Made by a program: the position numbers and the translations under genes. From the NCBI RefSeq assembly GCF_040499845.1, contig NZ_CP159342.1, positions 3,906,001 to 3,970,000 of the forward strand: a stretch of DNA of 64,000 bases, given 5' to 3'. The notes under the pieces were generated by a model that saw nothing but the letters and a program-made list of their open reading frames with translations, did no database searches and was not told the DNA's origin. Positions 9,094 through 17,705 of this stretch are shown here, piece by piece. The stretch is from Micromonospora sp. CCTCC AA 2012012. Lineage in GTDB: Bacteria > Actinomycetota > Actinomycetes > Mycobacteriales > Micromonosporaceae. The first letter of the stretch is position 1. Each line of letters opens with the position of its first letter.

Positions 9094-10113
9094 GTGAAGC
9101 GGCCGACCATCGCCGATGTCGCCCGGCGGGCCGGGGTCTCCAAGGGCGCGGTGTCGTACGCGCTGAACGGACAGCCCGGCGTCTCCGACGCGACCCGACA
9201 GCGCATCCTGGCGATCGCCGCCGAGATCGGCTTCAGCCCCAGCAGCGCCGCCCGGGCGCTCTCCGGCGCCACCGCCAAGGCGGTCGGCCTGGCGCTGTGC
9301 CGGCCGGCCCGGATACTGGGCATCGAGCCGTTCTTCATGGAGCTGATCAGCGGCGTCGAGGCCGAACTCTCCGCCCGCTCGTACGCGCTCACCCTCCAGG
9401 TGGTGGCCGACCAGGACGCCGAGATCGCGGTCTACCGGCGCTGGTGGGCCGAACGGCGGGTCGACGGCGTCTTCCTCTGCGACCTGCGTACCGACGACCG
9501 GCGGGTGCCCGCCCTGGAGGAGCTGCAACTGCCCGCCGTGGTGATCGGGGGCCCCGGCCACACCGGCACGCTGGCCAGCGTCTGGTCCGACGACGCCGCC
9601 GCCCTGGTCGAGACCGTGGAATACCTGGTCGCGCTCGGCCACCGCCGGATCGCCCGGGTGGGCGGCCTGCCCTCGCTGCTGCACACCGAGATCCGCAGCG
9701 ACGCGTTCACCGACGTGTGCCGGCGGCTCGGCCTGGACGAGGCGACGACCGTCTGGTCGGACTACACCGGCGAGGAGGGCGCCCGGGCCACCCGTCGCCT
9801 GCTCAGCTCCGCGCAACGGCCGACCGCGGTGATCTACGACAACGACGTGATGGCGATCGCCGGGCTCTCCGTGGCGCAGGAGATGGGGCTCGCGGTCCCC
9901 GGCGACCTCTCCATCGTCGCCTGGGACGACTCCCCGCTCTGCCAGCTGGTGCATCCGCCGCTGACCGCGCTGGGCCGGGACATCCCGGCGTACGGCGCCC
10001 ACGCCGCCCGGCAGCTCCTCGCGGTGATCGCCGGCGAGCCGGTGACCGGGCTCCAGGACGAGACCGCGCACCTCACCCCGCGCGGCAGCACCGCACCGCC
10101 CCGAGTCAGGTGA
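9094..10113 (+). CDS. LacI-family transcriptional regulator of mannan use
   Basis: 339 aa from GTG 9094, with GGAG about 8 nt upstream. The N-terminal LacI helix-turn-helix and hinge are clear (TIADVARRAGVSKGAVSYAL, then the SSAARALSG hinge helix at about residue 50). A periplasmic-binding-like sugar-sensing domain follows (about 60-330; GGPGHTGTLASVWSDD, YDNDVMAIAG, WDDSPL). It is divergent from the mannan operon, whose leader has a CebR-like operator, so it is the likely repressor, released by a manno-oligosaccharide (inferred). Confidence 0.92.
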   Translation: MKRPTIADVARRAGVSKGAVSYALNGQPGVSDATRQRILAIAAEIGFSPSSAARALSGATAKAVGLALCRPARILGIEPFFMELISGVEAELSARSYALTLQVVADQDAEIAVYRRWWAERRVDGVFLCDLRTDDRRVPALEELQLPAVVIGGPGHTGTLASVWSDDAAALVETVEYLVALGHRRIARVGGLPSLLHTEIRSDAFTDVCRRLGLDEATTVWSDYTGEEGARATRRLLSSAQRPTAVIYDNDVMAIAGLSVAQEMGLAVPGDLSIVAWDDSPLCQLVHPPLTALGRDIPAYGAHAARQLLAVIAGEPVTGLQDETAHLTPRGSTAPPRVR

Positions 10114-10146
10114 ACCGGTTCAGCAATCACTGAACGACCGGGTTCA
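10111..10146. terminator. Imperfect bidirectional hairpin
   Basis: TGAACCGGTTCAG (10111-10123) can pair with the bulged complement at 10130-10146 around a 6-nt loop. It overlaps the stop codons of the two convergent genes. Confidence 0.4.
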
Positions 10147-12636
10147 GCGGGAGGCCGACGGGAACTCCTCGAACCAGGCCTCCACCCGCTCGGCGGTCGC
10201 CGGCCGGGCCAGCGCGAAGCCCTGGCCGTAGCGGCACCCGGCACGACGCGCCCCGGCGACCTGGGCGTCGGACTCCAGCCCCTCCACCACCACGTCCAGC
10301 CCCAGCCGGTCACCCAGGTTCACCACCACGTCGATCAGCGGACGGTGCCCGTCGCCGGTCGCCCCGACCAGGTGCGGACCGACCTTCAACAGGTCGATCG
10401 GGAGCCGACGGAGCTGGGCGAGGGAGGCGTGCTCGGCCCGGAAGTCGTCCAGCGCGGTGCGGACCCCCAACGAGCGCAGCCCGGCCAGCCGGGCCACCAC
10501 GGTGGGCAGTTCGGCGGCCACCGCCGGCTCGGCCACCTCCACCACCAACCGGTCCGCCGGCACCCCGTACGCGGCGAGCGCGGTCGCGGTGGACGGCACG
10601 AAGTCCGGCGCGGTCAGCTCCCCCGGCGTGACGTTCACCGACATCCAGAGCCGACGGCCCCCCTCCGACCAGTCGGCGAGCTGCCGGCAGGCCCGGTCCA
10701 GCACCCAGCGGCCCACCTCACCCACCAGGCCCAGATCCTCCGCCACCGGCAGCAGCTCCGCCGGCAGCACGGTGCCCAGCGCGGGGCTGCGCCAGCGCAG
10801 CAGCGCCTCGGTGCCCACCGGCTGCCGGTCGGCCAGGGCGAGCACCGGCTGATAGACCAGGTCCAGCTCACCCCGGTCCACCGCGCCGGGCAGCTCCCGT
10901 TCCAGGTCGAGCCGGCGGACCAGCTGCTCCTCCAGATAGGCGTCGTACCACTCGACCCGGTCCCGGCCCAGCTGCACCGCCCGGCGGCGGGCCAGGTCGG
11001 CCTGGCGCAGCACGTCCTGCGGATCACCGGCGGCGGTCTCGGCGAGCCCGATGCTGGCCCGCAACACGACCGCCCCGCCCGGCACCGGGCACGGCTCGGT
11101 CAGCGCGGCCAGCACCCGGGTGCCCAACCCGTACGCGAGCACCGGACCCGTCGCGGTGAGCACCGCGAACTCGCTGCCGGCCAGCCGTACCGCCAGGTCG
11201 CCGGGGCCGCAGCCGGCACGCAGCCGCCGGGCCACCTCGACCAGCACCCGGTCGCCGACGAGGTGCCCGTACCCCTCGTTGACGGCGCCGAGCCCGTGCA
11301 CGTCGACGACGAGCAGCGCGCCCCGCGGCGACCCCGGGCCCCGGCCGGCCAGCTCGCGCAGGAGTTCCGCCCGGTTGGCCAGCCCGGTGAGCTGGTCGGT
11401 GGCGGCGAGCCGGCGCACCGTACGGGCCAGCCGGTCCCGTTCGTCGGCGTCCCGGACGAGGTCCCGCAGCCGGGCCTCGTGCGCGGCGAGCCGGTCCGCC
11501 TGACGGCGCTGGTCGACGACGGTGAGCAGTTCCCGCAGCACCATCGGCGGGATCACCGCCAGGCCGAGCGCGACGGCGGGCGCGGTGAACTCCCCCAGCC
11601 ACCAGAGGTGGCCGGCGGCGGCGAGTGCGGCCACCCCGGCCGGGGCGGTCACCCGGGGCCAGGCGGCCGCCGGACCGCCGGGGCGGGGCGGGTCGCCGGC
11701 CGCCGTGCGACGGGCGCCCGCGGCGGTGAGCAGCGCCCCCGCGAGCAGCGGCGGCACCACGACCAGGGTGGCCCGGTCCGGGGCCCGGTAGGCGAGCAGC
11801 ACCACCAGCACGGCGAGGCCGGAGAGGGCCGCGGCCGCGCCGGTCAGGCAGAGCGCGGCGCCGGGGCGGCGGCGCCGGTCGGCGAGCGCGGCCACCACCA
11901 GCACCGCCAGCCCGACCGCGCCGGCGACGCTCGCCACCCGCGCCGCCACCGGCACCGCGCCGGCCGGCAGCAGCACCGCACCGGCGAAGGTCAGGCTGAC
12001 GCCGAGGCCGACGACGTCGACGACGCGGCGGAGCCGTTCCGGGCCGGGCAGCCGGGACCGACCGGGCAGCCCGAGCAGCCCCGCCGCGTGCAGCAGCATG
12101 ACCACGGTGAGCCCGCCGAGGGCCACCGGCAACCGCTGCGCCGGGCCGGTCAGCGGCAGCACGGCCACGGTGAGGCCGGTCATCAGCACGGCGGCGTCGA
12201 GGAGCGCAACCACCCGGCGGGGCAGCGCGGCCCGTCGGGCGGTCGGCGCCGGTGTCAGGGGTGGACGTGGCGACGTCGACCGAGCGGACACCCCGGACGG
12301 ACCCGCCCCCGCAGCCGGACCGGACGCCGGGGGCAGGCCGGACGCCGGGGGAAGGCCGGACGCCGGGGGAAGGCCGGGAGCCGCAGGCGGACCTGCGGCC
12401 GGGGACGGACCGGGTGCGGGCCGTCGGCCGGGTGCGGGCGGCCGGGCACCGGCCAGCCAGGAGAGTCGGACACAGGCCAGGGCGCAGCCGGCGGCGACGG
12501 CGAGCGCGACGGCGGCGGACGGCGGGACCAGGCCGACGAGACCGGCGAGGACGACGTGGGCACCGACCGCGAGCACGACCAGGTCGGGAACGGGCGGGCG
12601 GCGGCGCGGAGCGCCGGAGGGGTACGCGACGGGCAC
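10144..12636 (-). CDS. Membrane GGDEF/EAL protein with degenerate GGDEF motif
   Basis: 830 aa with start set at GTG 12636 (GAAGG upstream); the frame extends to 12780 but that part is Arg-rich and unlikely. Residues about 10-390 hold many hydrophobic helices separated by a Pro/Ala/Ser/Gly linker encoded by an 18-bp tandem repeat. The GGDEF domain (about 404-560) reads AGSEF at 486-490, so the first Gly and the Asp are replaced and cyclase activity is doubtful. The EAL domain (about 588-825) keeps EALLRW, N of SVNV, DD of ALDDF, K of LKV, VEGLE and GQGF, so c-di-GMP phosphodiesterase activity is plausible; DDFRAEH replaces the usual DDFGTGY loop. It probably senses a membrane signal and lowers c-di-GMP. 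Confidence 0.85.
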   Translation of the reverse strand: MPVAYPSGAPRRRPPVPDLVVLAVGAHVVLAGLVGLVPPSAAVALAVAAGCALACVRLSWLAGARPPAPGRRPAPGPSPAAGPPAAPGLPPASGLPPASGLPPASGPAAGAGPSGVSARSTSPRPPLTPAPTARRAALPRRVVALLDAAVLMTGLTVAVLPLTGPAQRLPVALGGLTVVMLLHAAGLLGLPGRSRLPGPERLRRVVDVVGLGVSLTFAGAVLLPAGAVPVAARVASVAGAVGLAVLVVAALADRRRRPGAALCLTGAAAALSGLAVLVVLLAYRAPDRATLVVVPPLLAGALLTAAGARRTAAGDPPRPGGPAAAWPRVTAPAGVAALAAAGHLWWLGEFTAPAVALGLAVIPPMVLRELLTVVDQRRQADRLAAHEARLRDLVRDADERDRLARTVRRLAATDQLTGLANRAELLRELAGRGPGSPRGALLVVDVHGLGAVNEGYGHLVGDRVLVEVARRLRAGCGPGDLAVRLAGSEFAVLTATGPVLAYGLGTRVLAALTEPCPVPGGAVVLRASIGLAETAAGDPQDVLRQADLARRRAVQLGRDRVEWYDAYLEEQLVRRLDLERELPGAVDRGELDLVYQPVLALADRQPVGTEALLRWRSPALGTVLPAELLPVAEDLGLVGEVGRWVLDRACRQLADWSEGGRRLWMSVNVTPGELTAPDFVPSTATALAAYGVPADRLVVEVAEPAVAAELPTVVARLAGLRSLGVRTALDDFRAEHASLAQLRRLPIDLLKVGPHLVGATGDGHRPLIDVVVNLGDRLGLDVVVEGLESDAQVAGARRAGCRYGQGFALARPATAERVEAWFEEFPSASR
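12323..12376. repeat. 18-bp tandem repeat, three copies
   Basis: Three copies of GACGCCGGGGG(C/A)AGGCCG at 12323, 12341 and 12359, with one base difference in the first copy. It encodes a repeated GLPPAS linker in the GGDEF/EAL protein and could vary in copy number between strains without a frameshift. Confidence 0.85.
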
Positions 12637-12899
12637 GGCGGTCGCCTTCGTGAGGGGGCACGGGGCGGTGCGGTTGCGGAACGACGTGCGGGGTCGAACG
12701 GGTCGGGGACTGGGCTGACGACGGAGACGGCGACGGATCGGCCCACCGGGCCGGAGACACGGCGCGACCACGCCTCCCAACGACTCATCTGCGACGCGGT
12801 GACGGCCAACTCCGGGTGACCCCGATCACAGGAGTCGCCCCGGTCACCGCGCCGCCGCCCGACCGCCACGGAGACCCAGCGGGGTGCGATCATCGGGGG

Positions 12900-13277
12900 G
12901 TGAACCGCGCCGACACCGTCAGCTTCCGGCACAACCAGGCGATCCTGGTCGCCGCGATCGTCGCGTTCATCGGGGCGCTGCCGCTCGCCACCGCCCGCTG
13001 GTGGCTCTTCTGGGTGCTGCTGATCCCGCTGGGCATCGCGGTCTGGGCGTGGCGCTCCGGCACCGACGTCGACGCCCGGGAGCTGCGACTGCGGGCCCTC
13101 GCCGGTGGACGTCGGATCCCCTGGGCCCGGGTCACCGAGCTGGTCACCGACCCCCGGGGCCGGGTGACCGCCCGGCTGGACGACGGCCAGCAGGTGCTCC
13201 TGCCCGCCGTCCGGGCCGCCGACCTGCCCCGCCTGGTCGCCGCGACCGGCCAGGAACTGCCCGACCCGAGCCGCTGA
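12900..13277 (+). CDS. Small PH-like (bacterial PH) membrane protein
   Basis: 125 aa from GTG 12900 (MNRADTVSFRHNQ...). The in-frame region back to 12816 lacks hydrophobic or domain character. Two adjacent hydrophobic helices (about residues 12-50: AILVAAIVAFIGALPLA and WWLFWVLLIPLGIAVWAW) are followed by a beta-rich segment (TDVDARELRLRALAGGRRIPW... to the C-terminus) typical of bacterial PH-like domains found after paired helices. Function unknown; such proteins are usually single-gene membrane proteins in actinomycetes. It is divergent from the GGDEF/EAL gene. A 31-bp tandem repeat begins in its last codons. Confidence 0.75.
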   Translation: MNRADTVSFRHNQAILVAAIVAFIGALPLATARWWLFWVLLIPLGIAVWAWRSGTDVDARELRLRALAGGRRIPWARVTELVTDPRGRVTARLDDGQQVLLPAVRAADLPRLVAATGQELPDPSR

Positions 13278-13440
13278 CGGCCGGGAACTGCCCGGTCCGA
13301 GCCGCTGACGGCCGGGAACCGACCGACCCGCGCCGCCGACGGCCGGGAACTGCCCGACCCGCACCGCCGACGGTCGGGACCGGCCGACCCGAGCCATTGA
13401 CCGCCGGGACCGGCCGACCCGCGCCGCTGACCGGACGGGT
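13270..13440. repeat. About five and a half copies of a 30-31 bp tandem repeat
   Basis: Units start at 13270, 13301, 13332, 13363, 13393 and 13423, each beginning (G/A)CC(G/A)(C/T)(C/T)GAC and continuing GGCCGGGAACTGCCCG or a close variant. The array begins inside the stop region of the PH-like gene and runs up to the stop of the convergent dehydrogenase gene. Confidence 0.85.
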
Positions 13441-14366
13441 CAGTAGCCGTCCACCACCGTGTTCGTCAGCGGCTCACCCGCGACGAACCGGCGCAGCTGC
13501 TCCCCCACCAGGCGGTAGGCGCGCGGCAGCAGGCCGCGTACCGAGCCGGCGACGTGCGGGGTGAGCAGCACGTTCTCCAGCCCCCAGAGGGGATGGTCGG
13601 CGGGCAGCGGCTCGGGGTCGGTGACGTCCAGGGCGGCCCGGAGCCGACCGGTGGAGAGTTCGGCGACCAGCGCAGAGGTGTCGGCGACCGGGCCCCGGGC
13701 GGCGTTCACCAGCAGCGCCCCGTCCGGCATCGCCGCGAGGAACGCGGCGTCGACCAGCCCGCGGGTCCGCCCGGTCAGCGGCACCAGGAGCACCACCACG
13801 TCCGCCTCCGGCAGGAGGGCGGGCAGCTCGTCCACACCGTGCACGCCCTCGGCCGGGCGGGCCGTCCGGGCCACCAGGGTGAAGGTCACCTCGAACGGGG
13901 CCAGCCGCGCCCGTACCGCCGCGCCGATCGAGCCCGCCCCGACGATCAGCACCCGCTTGCCGGCCAGCTCGTCGGTCGGGGCCACCTCGTCGAACGCCCA
14001 CTCCCGCCGGGCCTGCGCGCGGGCCAGCGGGGCGAAGCCGCGCAGCTGGGCGAGGATCGCCGTGACCACCCACTCGGCGGTGGACGAGTCGTGCACACCC
14101 CGCGCGTCGCAGAGCGTCACGCCGGCCGGGACCCGACCCGCCCAGGCGTCCGCCCCCGCGGAGAGCAGCTGCACCACCCGGAGGTCGGGCAGCTCGCTCA
14201 GCAACCCGGTGGTGCCGGACCCGGCGAGGAAGGGCGGCACCCAGAACCGCACACCCACCGGCGACGAGGGCAGCCGGGCCGGGTCCGCCAGCAGTTCCAC
14301 GGTGACGCCCGGGGGCAGCTCGCCGAGGAGGGACCGGCCGTCGGGGTGCGGAATCCATACCTTCAC
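13440..14366 (-). CDS. D-isomer-specific 2-hydroxyacid dehydrogenase
   Basis: 308 aa from GTG 14366 (MKVWIPHPDG). The NAD-binding Rossmann motif is LIVGAGSIGAAV. The catalytic set of the family is present: Arg in NAARGPVADTSAL, Glu in DVTDPEPLP and His in LTPHVAGS. This is the glyoxylate/hydroxypyruvate reductase-like branch (RHAGH-type short proteins). The substrate cannot be told from sequence. It is monocistronic, convergent with the PH-like gene and divergent from the SpoIIE phosphatase gene. The very long open frame upstream on this strand is an antisense artefact. Confidence 0.88.
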   Translation of the reverse strand: MKVWIPHPDGRSLLGELPPGVTVELLADPARLPSSPVGVRFWVPPFLAGSGTTGLLSELPDLRVVQLLSAGADAWAGRVPAGVTLCDARGVHDSSTAEWVVTAILAQLRGFAPLARAQARREWAFDEVAPTDELAGKRVLIVGAGSIGAAVRARLAPFEVTFTLVARTARPAEGVHGVDELPALLPEADVVVLLVPLTGRTRGLVDAAFLAAMPDGALLVNAARGPVADTSALVAELSTGRLRAALDVTDPEPLPADHPLWGLENVLLTPHVAGSVRGLLPRAYRLVGEQLRRFVAGEPLTNTVVDGY

Positions 14367-14549
14367 GACCGCCGACCATAGCCCCCGGTACGGTGCAGGG
14401 TCGGGACGGCGTCCGAACGGGTACACCGGCCACCGACCACCGACGTGACCGGGACGACGCCGGTTCCGACGGGGCGATCCCGGCCGCGGCCGGGTATAAC
14501 GGATGATCGGGGCGTCGGCCGGCGTTCCATCGGGGAGACAGGGTGGTCG

Positions 14550-16364
14550 ATGACCGAGGCAACGCCGGAACGTCCCGCTGTGCCCATGGCGGCACTGACG
14601 GACCCCGAGCGGCTTCGGGCACTCACCGAGACCCGGCTGGACGCCGCGCCGGACGAGGCCTTCGACCGCTTCGCCCGGCTCGTCAGCGACCTGCTCGACG
14701 TTCCCGTCGCGCTGGTCTCCCTGGTCACCGCCGAGCGGCAGTTCTTCCCCGGCGCGGTGGGCCTGCCGGAGCCGTGGGCCGCCCGCCGCGAGACCCCGCT
14801 GAGCCACTCGTTCTGCCAGCACGTCGTCGACATCGAGGTGCCGATGGTGCTGCCGGACGCCCGGCTCTATCCCCGGGTCCGCCGCAACCTGGCCATCGAG
14901 GACCTCGGCGTCATCGCGTACGCCGGCATCCCCCTCACCGACCTGGACGGGCGGGTCCTCGGCTCGCTCTGCGCGATCGACAGCAAGCCCCGCGCCTGGA
15001 CCGCCGAGCAGCTGCGCACCCTCGCCGACCTGGCCGCCGCCTGCTCGTCGGAGCTGCGGCTGCGGATCGCGCTGGAGGGCGCGGAGGAGGCCCGTCGCCG
15101 GGCCGAGGAGGCACACGACCGGCTGGCCATGCTGGCCGGGATGAGCGAGACCCTGACCGGCACGCTGGACATCGCCACCGCCGTCGACCGGCTCGGGCAC
15201 GCCATGGTGCCGCTGCTGGCCGACTGGTGCCTGATCACCCTGGTCGACCCGGCCGGCACGCCGCGTACGGTCTCGGCGGTGCACCGCGACCCGGATCTGG
15301 CCGCCGAGACGGCCCGCTTCGCCGAGCTGATGATCACCGGCCTCGGCCCCGAGTCGATCACCCGGGCGGTGCTGCGCACCGGCCGACCGGTGCTGCGCAA
15401 CCCCGGCGGCCTCGTCGACGTGGTACGCGGCACCACCCACCCGGAGATGCCGCCGCTCGCCGAGCGGCTCGGCTTCGCGTCCCACCTCAGCGTGCCGATC
15501 ACGGCGGCCGGCGGCCGGAGCGTCACCATCGGCTGCATCACGCTGGTCAACAGCGGCCGGCGCCGTCCCTTCGACGACGGTGACCTGCACACCGCACTGG
15601 ACATCGGCCGCCGCGCCGGCCAGGCGGTCGGCAACAGCTGGATGTACAGCGAGCAGCGGCACGTCGCCGAGGTGCTCCAGCACAGCATGCTGCCGTTGCT
15701 GCCCGACAGCACCGACGTCGAGCTGGCCGCCCGCTACCTGCCCGCCGCCGACCGGGTCGAGGTCGGCGGCGACTGGTACGACGCCTTCGTCCAGCCCGAC
15801 GGTGACCTGATCGCCGCCATCGGCGACGTGGCCGGCCACGACATCGAGGCGGCGGCCACCATGGGCCAGCTGCGCAACCTGGTGCGGGGCAACGCGTACG
15901 GGCGGACGGACGCGGTCGGCGACCTGCTCACCCATCTGGACGACGCGATCCGGGGGCTGCGCATCGGCACCGTGGCCACCGCCGTGCTGACCCGGGTCCG
16001 CCGGAACGCCACGGGCGGGCTCACGGTGAGCTGGTGCAACGCCGGGCATCCGCCGCCGCTGGTGGTCCGCGCCGACGACAAGGTGGAGGTGCTCGACGCG
16101 CACCGGGAGCCGCTGCTCGGCCTCGCCCGCCCGATCAGTCGGGCCACCCGGGAGCTGACCCTCGCCCGGGGCGACACGCTGCTGCTCTACACCGACGGGC
16201 TGACCGAGCGCCGCGACCGCACCATCGACGAGGGCACCGCCGAGCTGCTCGACCGGCTCGCCGGCACCGCGGCGCTCCCGCTCGGCGAGCTGTGTGACCG
16301 GCTGCTCGCCGCCGCGCACGCCCGCGAGGACGACGTCGCCCTGCTGGTGCTGCGGGCACGCTGA
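14550..16364 (+). CDS. GAF-GAF-SpoIIE (PP2C-type) serine phosphatase
   Basis: 604 aa from ATG 14550 (GGGGAG upstream). A first GAF domain (about 25-165; RLVSDLLDVPVALVSLVTAERQFFPG) is joined by a short coiled coil (EEARRRAEEAHDRL) to a second GAF domain (about 195-360) and a SpoIIE/PP2C phosphatase domain (about 375-604). Metal-binding motifs are intact: VGGDWYDAF, IGDVAGHDIEAA, LYTDGLTERR and DDVALLVLR. Such proteins dephosphorylate STAS anti-sigma antagonists in partner-switching stress pathways. The first GAF may bind a small ligand or haem-like group, but no specific residue proves it. A STAS protein is encoded at 60,182, far away, so pairing is only speculation. Confidence 0.92.
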   Translation: MTEATPERPAVPMAALTDPERLRALTETRLDAAPDEAFDRFARLVSDLLDVPVALVSLVTAERQFFPGAVGLPEPWAARRETPLSHSFCQHVVDIEVPMVLPDARLYPRVRRNLAIEDLGVIAYAGIPLTDLDGRVLGSLCAIDSKPRAWTAEQLRTLADLAAACSSELRLRIALEGAEEARRRAEEAHDRLAMLAGMSETLTGTLDIATAVDRLGHAMVPLLADWCLITLVDPAGTPRTVSAVHRDPDLAAETARFAELMITGLGPESITRAVLRTGRPVLRNPGGLVDVVRGTTHPEMPPLAERLGFASHLSVPITAAGGRSVTIGCITLVNSGRRRPFDDGDLHTALDIGRRAGQAVGNSWMYSEQRHVAEVLQHSMLPLLPDSTDVELAARYLPAADRVEVGGDWYDAFVQPDGDLIAAIGDVAGHDIEAAATMGQLRNLVRGNAYGRTDAVGDLLTHLDDAIRGLRIGTVATAVLTRVRRNATGGLTVSWCNAGHPPPLVVRADDKVEVLDAHREPLLGLARPISRATRELTLARGDTLLLYTDGLTERRDRTIDEGTAELLDRLAGTAALPLGELCDRLLAAAHAREDDVALLVLRAR

Positions 16365-16430
16365 CGCCGACCGGCACCACGGATCCGTCGCGCCCGGACG
16401 GGCGGCCCCGTGCGGGCTAGGCTGTGCCGG

Positions 16431-17606
16431 GTGAGCGCCCGTCCCCCGTACCCTCGCACCAGCCGCCTCCGGGCGGCGCTCGCGGCGTCGTGCGCGGCGC
16501 TGCTGCTCGGCACCGCCGGTTGCGCCTTCGGCGAGCCGGCGCCGGACCCGGCCGGCGAGCCGCCGAACCTGCCCACCCCGTCGGCGACCGCCGGGCCGGG
16601 CGGCGCGGCCCCGCAGGTGGTGGCCACGGTGCTGGCCAAGGGGCTCCGGGTGCCGTGGGCGATCGCCTTCCTGCCCGACGGCGGCGCGCTGGTCACCGAG
16701 CGGGACAGCGGCCGGATCCTCCGGGTCGGCCCGGAGTCGGGCCCGGCGGGGCTCACCGTCACCGAGGTGCAGACCATCCCGGACGTGGCGGCCGGCGGCG
16801 AGGGCGGGCTGCTGGGCATCGCGGTCTCCCCCGGCTACCGGGACGACCGGACCGTCTTCGTCTACTACACGACCCGGCAGGACAACCGGGTCGCCCGGCT
16901 GGAGCTGGGCGGGCCACCCACCCCGATCCTCACCGGCATCCCGGCCGCCGCCAACCACGACGGCGGTGGGCTCGCCTTCGGCCCGGACGGCCAGCTCTAC
17001 GTGAGCACGGGGGACGCCGGCCGGCAGGCGGCGGCCCAGGACCCGAAGAGCCTCGGCGGCAAGATCCTGCGGATCACCCGGGACGGGAAGCCGGCCCCCG
17101 GCAACCCGGTCGCCGGTTCGCCGGTCTGGTCGCTCGGACACCGCAACGTGCAGGGCATGGCCTGGGACACCGCCAAGCGGATGTACGCGGTGGAGTTCGG
17201 CCAGAACACCTGGGACGAGATCAACCAGATCACCCCCGGCGCCAACCACGGCTGGCCCCAGGTCGAGGGCCGCGCCGGTGACAAGCGCTACGTCGACCCG
17301 ATCGTGCAGTGGCGGACGACGGAGGCCTCCTGCTCGGGCCTGGCGGCGGTGCAGCGCCTGCTGGTCACCGCCTGCCTGCGCGGTCAGCGGCTCTGGCTGG
17401 TCGAGCTGACCGACACCGGCACCGTGCTCGGTCAGCCCCGGGAACTGCTCACCGGCCGGTACGGTCGGCTGCGTGCGGCGGTGGCCGCCCCGGACGGCTC
17501 GATCTGGGTCACCACCTCCAACCGGGACGGCCGGGGGCAGCCGGTGCCCGAGGACGACCGGATCCTGCGGCTGGTCTTCGCGGGCGGTGGCGCGGGCCGC
17601 AGCTGA
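16431..17606 (+). CDS. Lipoprotein PQQ-dependent sugar dehydrogenase family
   Basis: 391 aa from GTG 16431 (another in-frame GTG lies at 16410). Signal peptide with lipobox LGTAGC places it on the outer face of the membrane. The body is a six-bladed beta-propeller of the soluble glucose/aldose dehydrogenase family: [55 protein letters not shown] and [10 protein letters not shown]. Members oxidise sugars with PQQ, although many actinobacterial members are untested and no PQQ synthesis genes are nearby. About 100 bp separate it from the metallophosphoesterase gene on the same strand. Confidence 0.85.
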   Translation: MSARPPYPRTSRLRAALAASCAALLLGTAGCAFGEPAPDPAGEPPNLPTPSATAGPGGAAPQVVATVLAKGLRVPWAIAFLPDGGALVTERDSGRILRVGPESGPAGLTVTEVQTIPDVAAGGEGGLLGIAVSPGYRDDRTVFVYYTTRQDNRVARLELGGPPTPILTGIPAAANHDGGGLAFGPDGQLYVSTGDAGRQAAAQDPKSLGGKILRITRDGKPAPGNPVAGSPVWSLGHRNVQGMAWDTAKRMYAVEFGQNTWDEINQITPGANHGWPQVEGRAGDKRYVDPIVQWRTTEASCSGLAAVQRLLVTACLRGQRLWLVELTDTGTVLGQPRELLTGRYGRLRAAVAAPDGSIWVTTSNRDGRGQPVPEDDRILRLVFAGGGAGRS

Positions 17607-17705
17607 ACGCCGGACCGGCCGGGTCGGCGGGGTCCGGGCCGGTCGAACGGGCCGCCTTCCGGCGGGTTTGCCAAGATCCTTCAACGGGCAGGTCAGAATC
17701 TCAGC

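Noticed and set aside
13270..13440. CRISPR array
   Set aside because: Units are contiguous, without unique spacers.
14550..16364. Direct partnership of the SpoIIE phosphatase with the STAS protein at 60,182
   Set aside because: They are 44 kb apart and neither is beside an anti-sigma kinase; only a biochemical test could link them.
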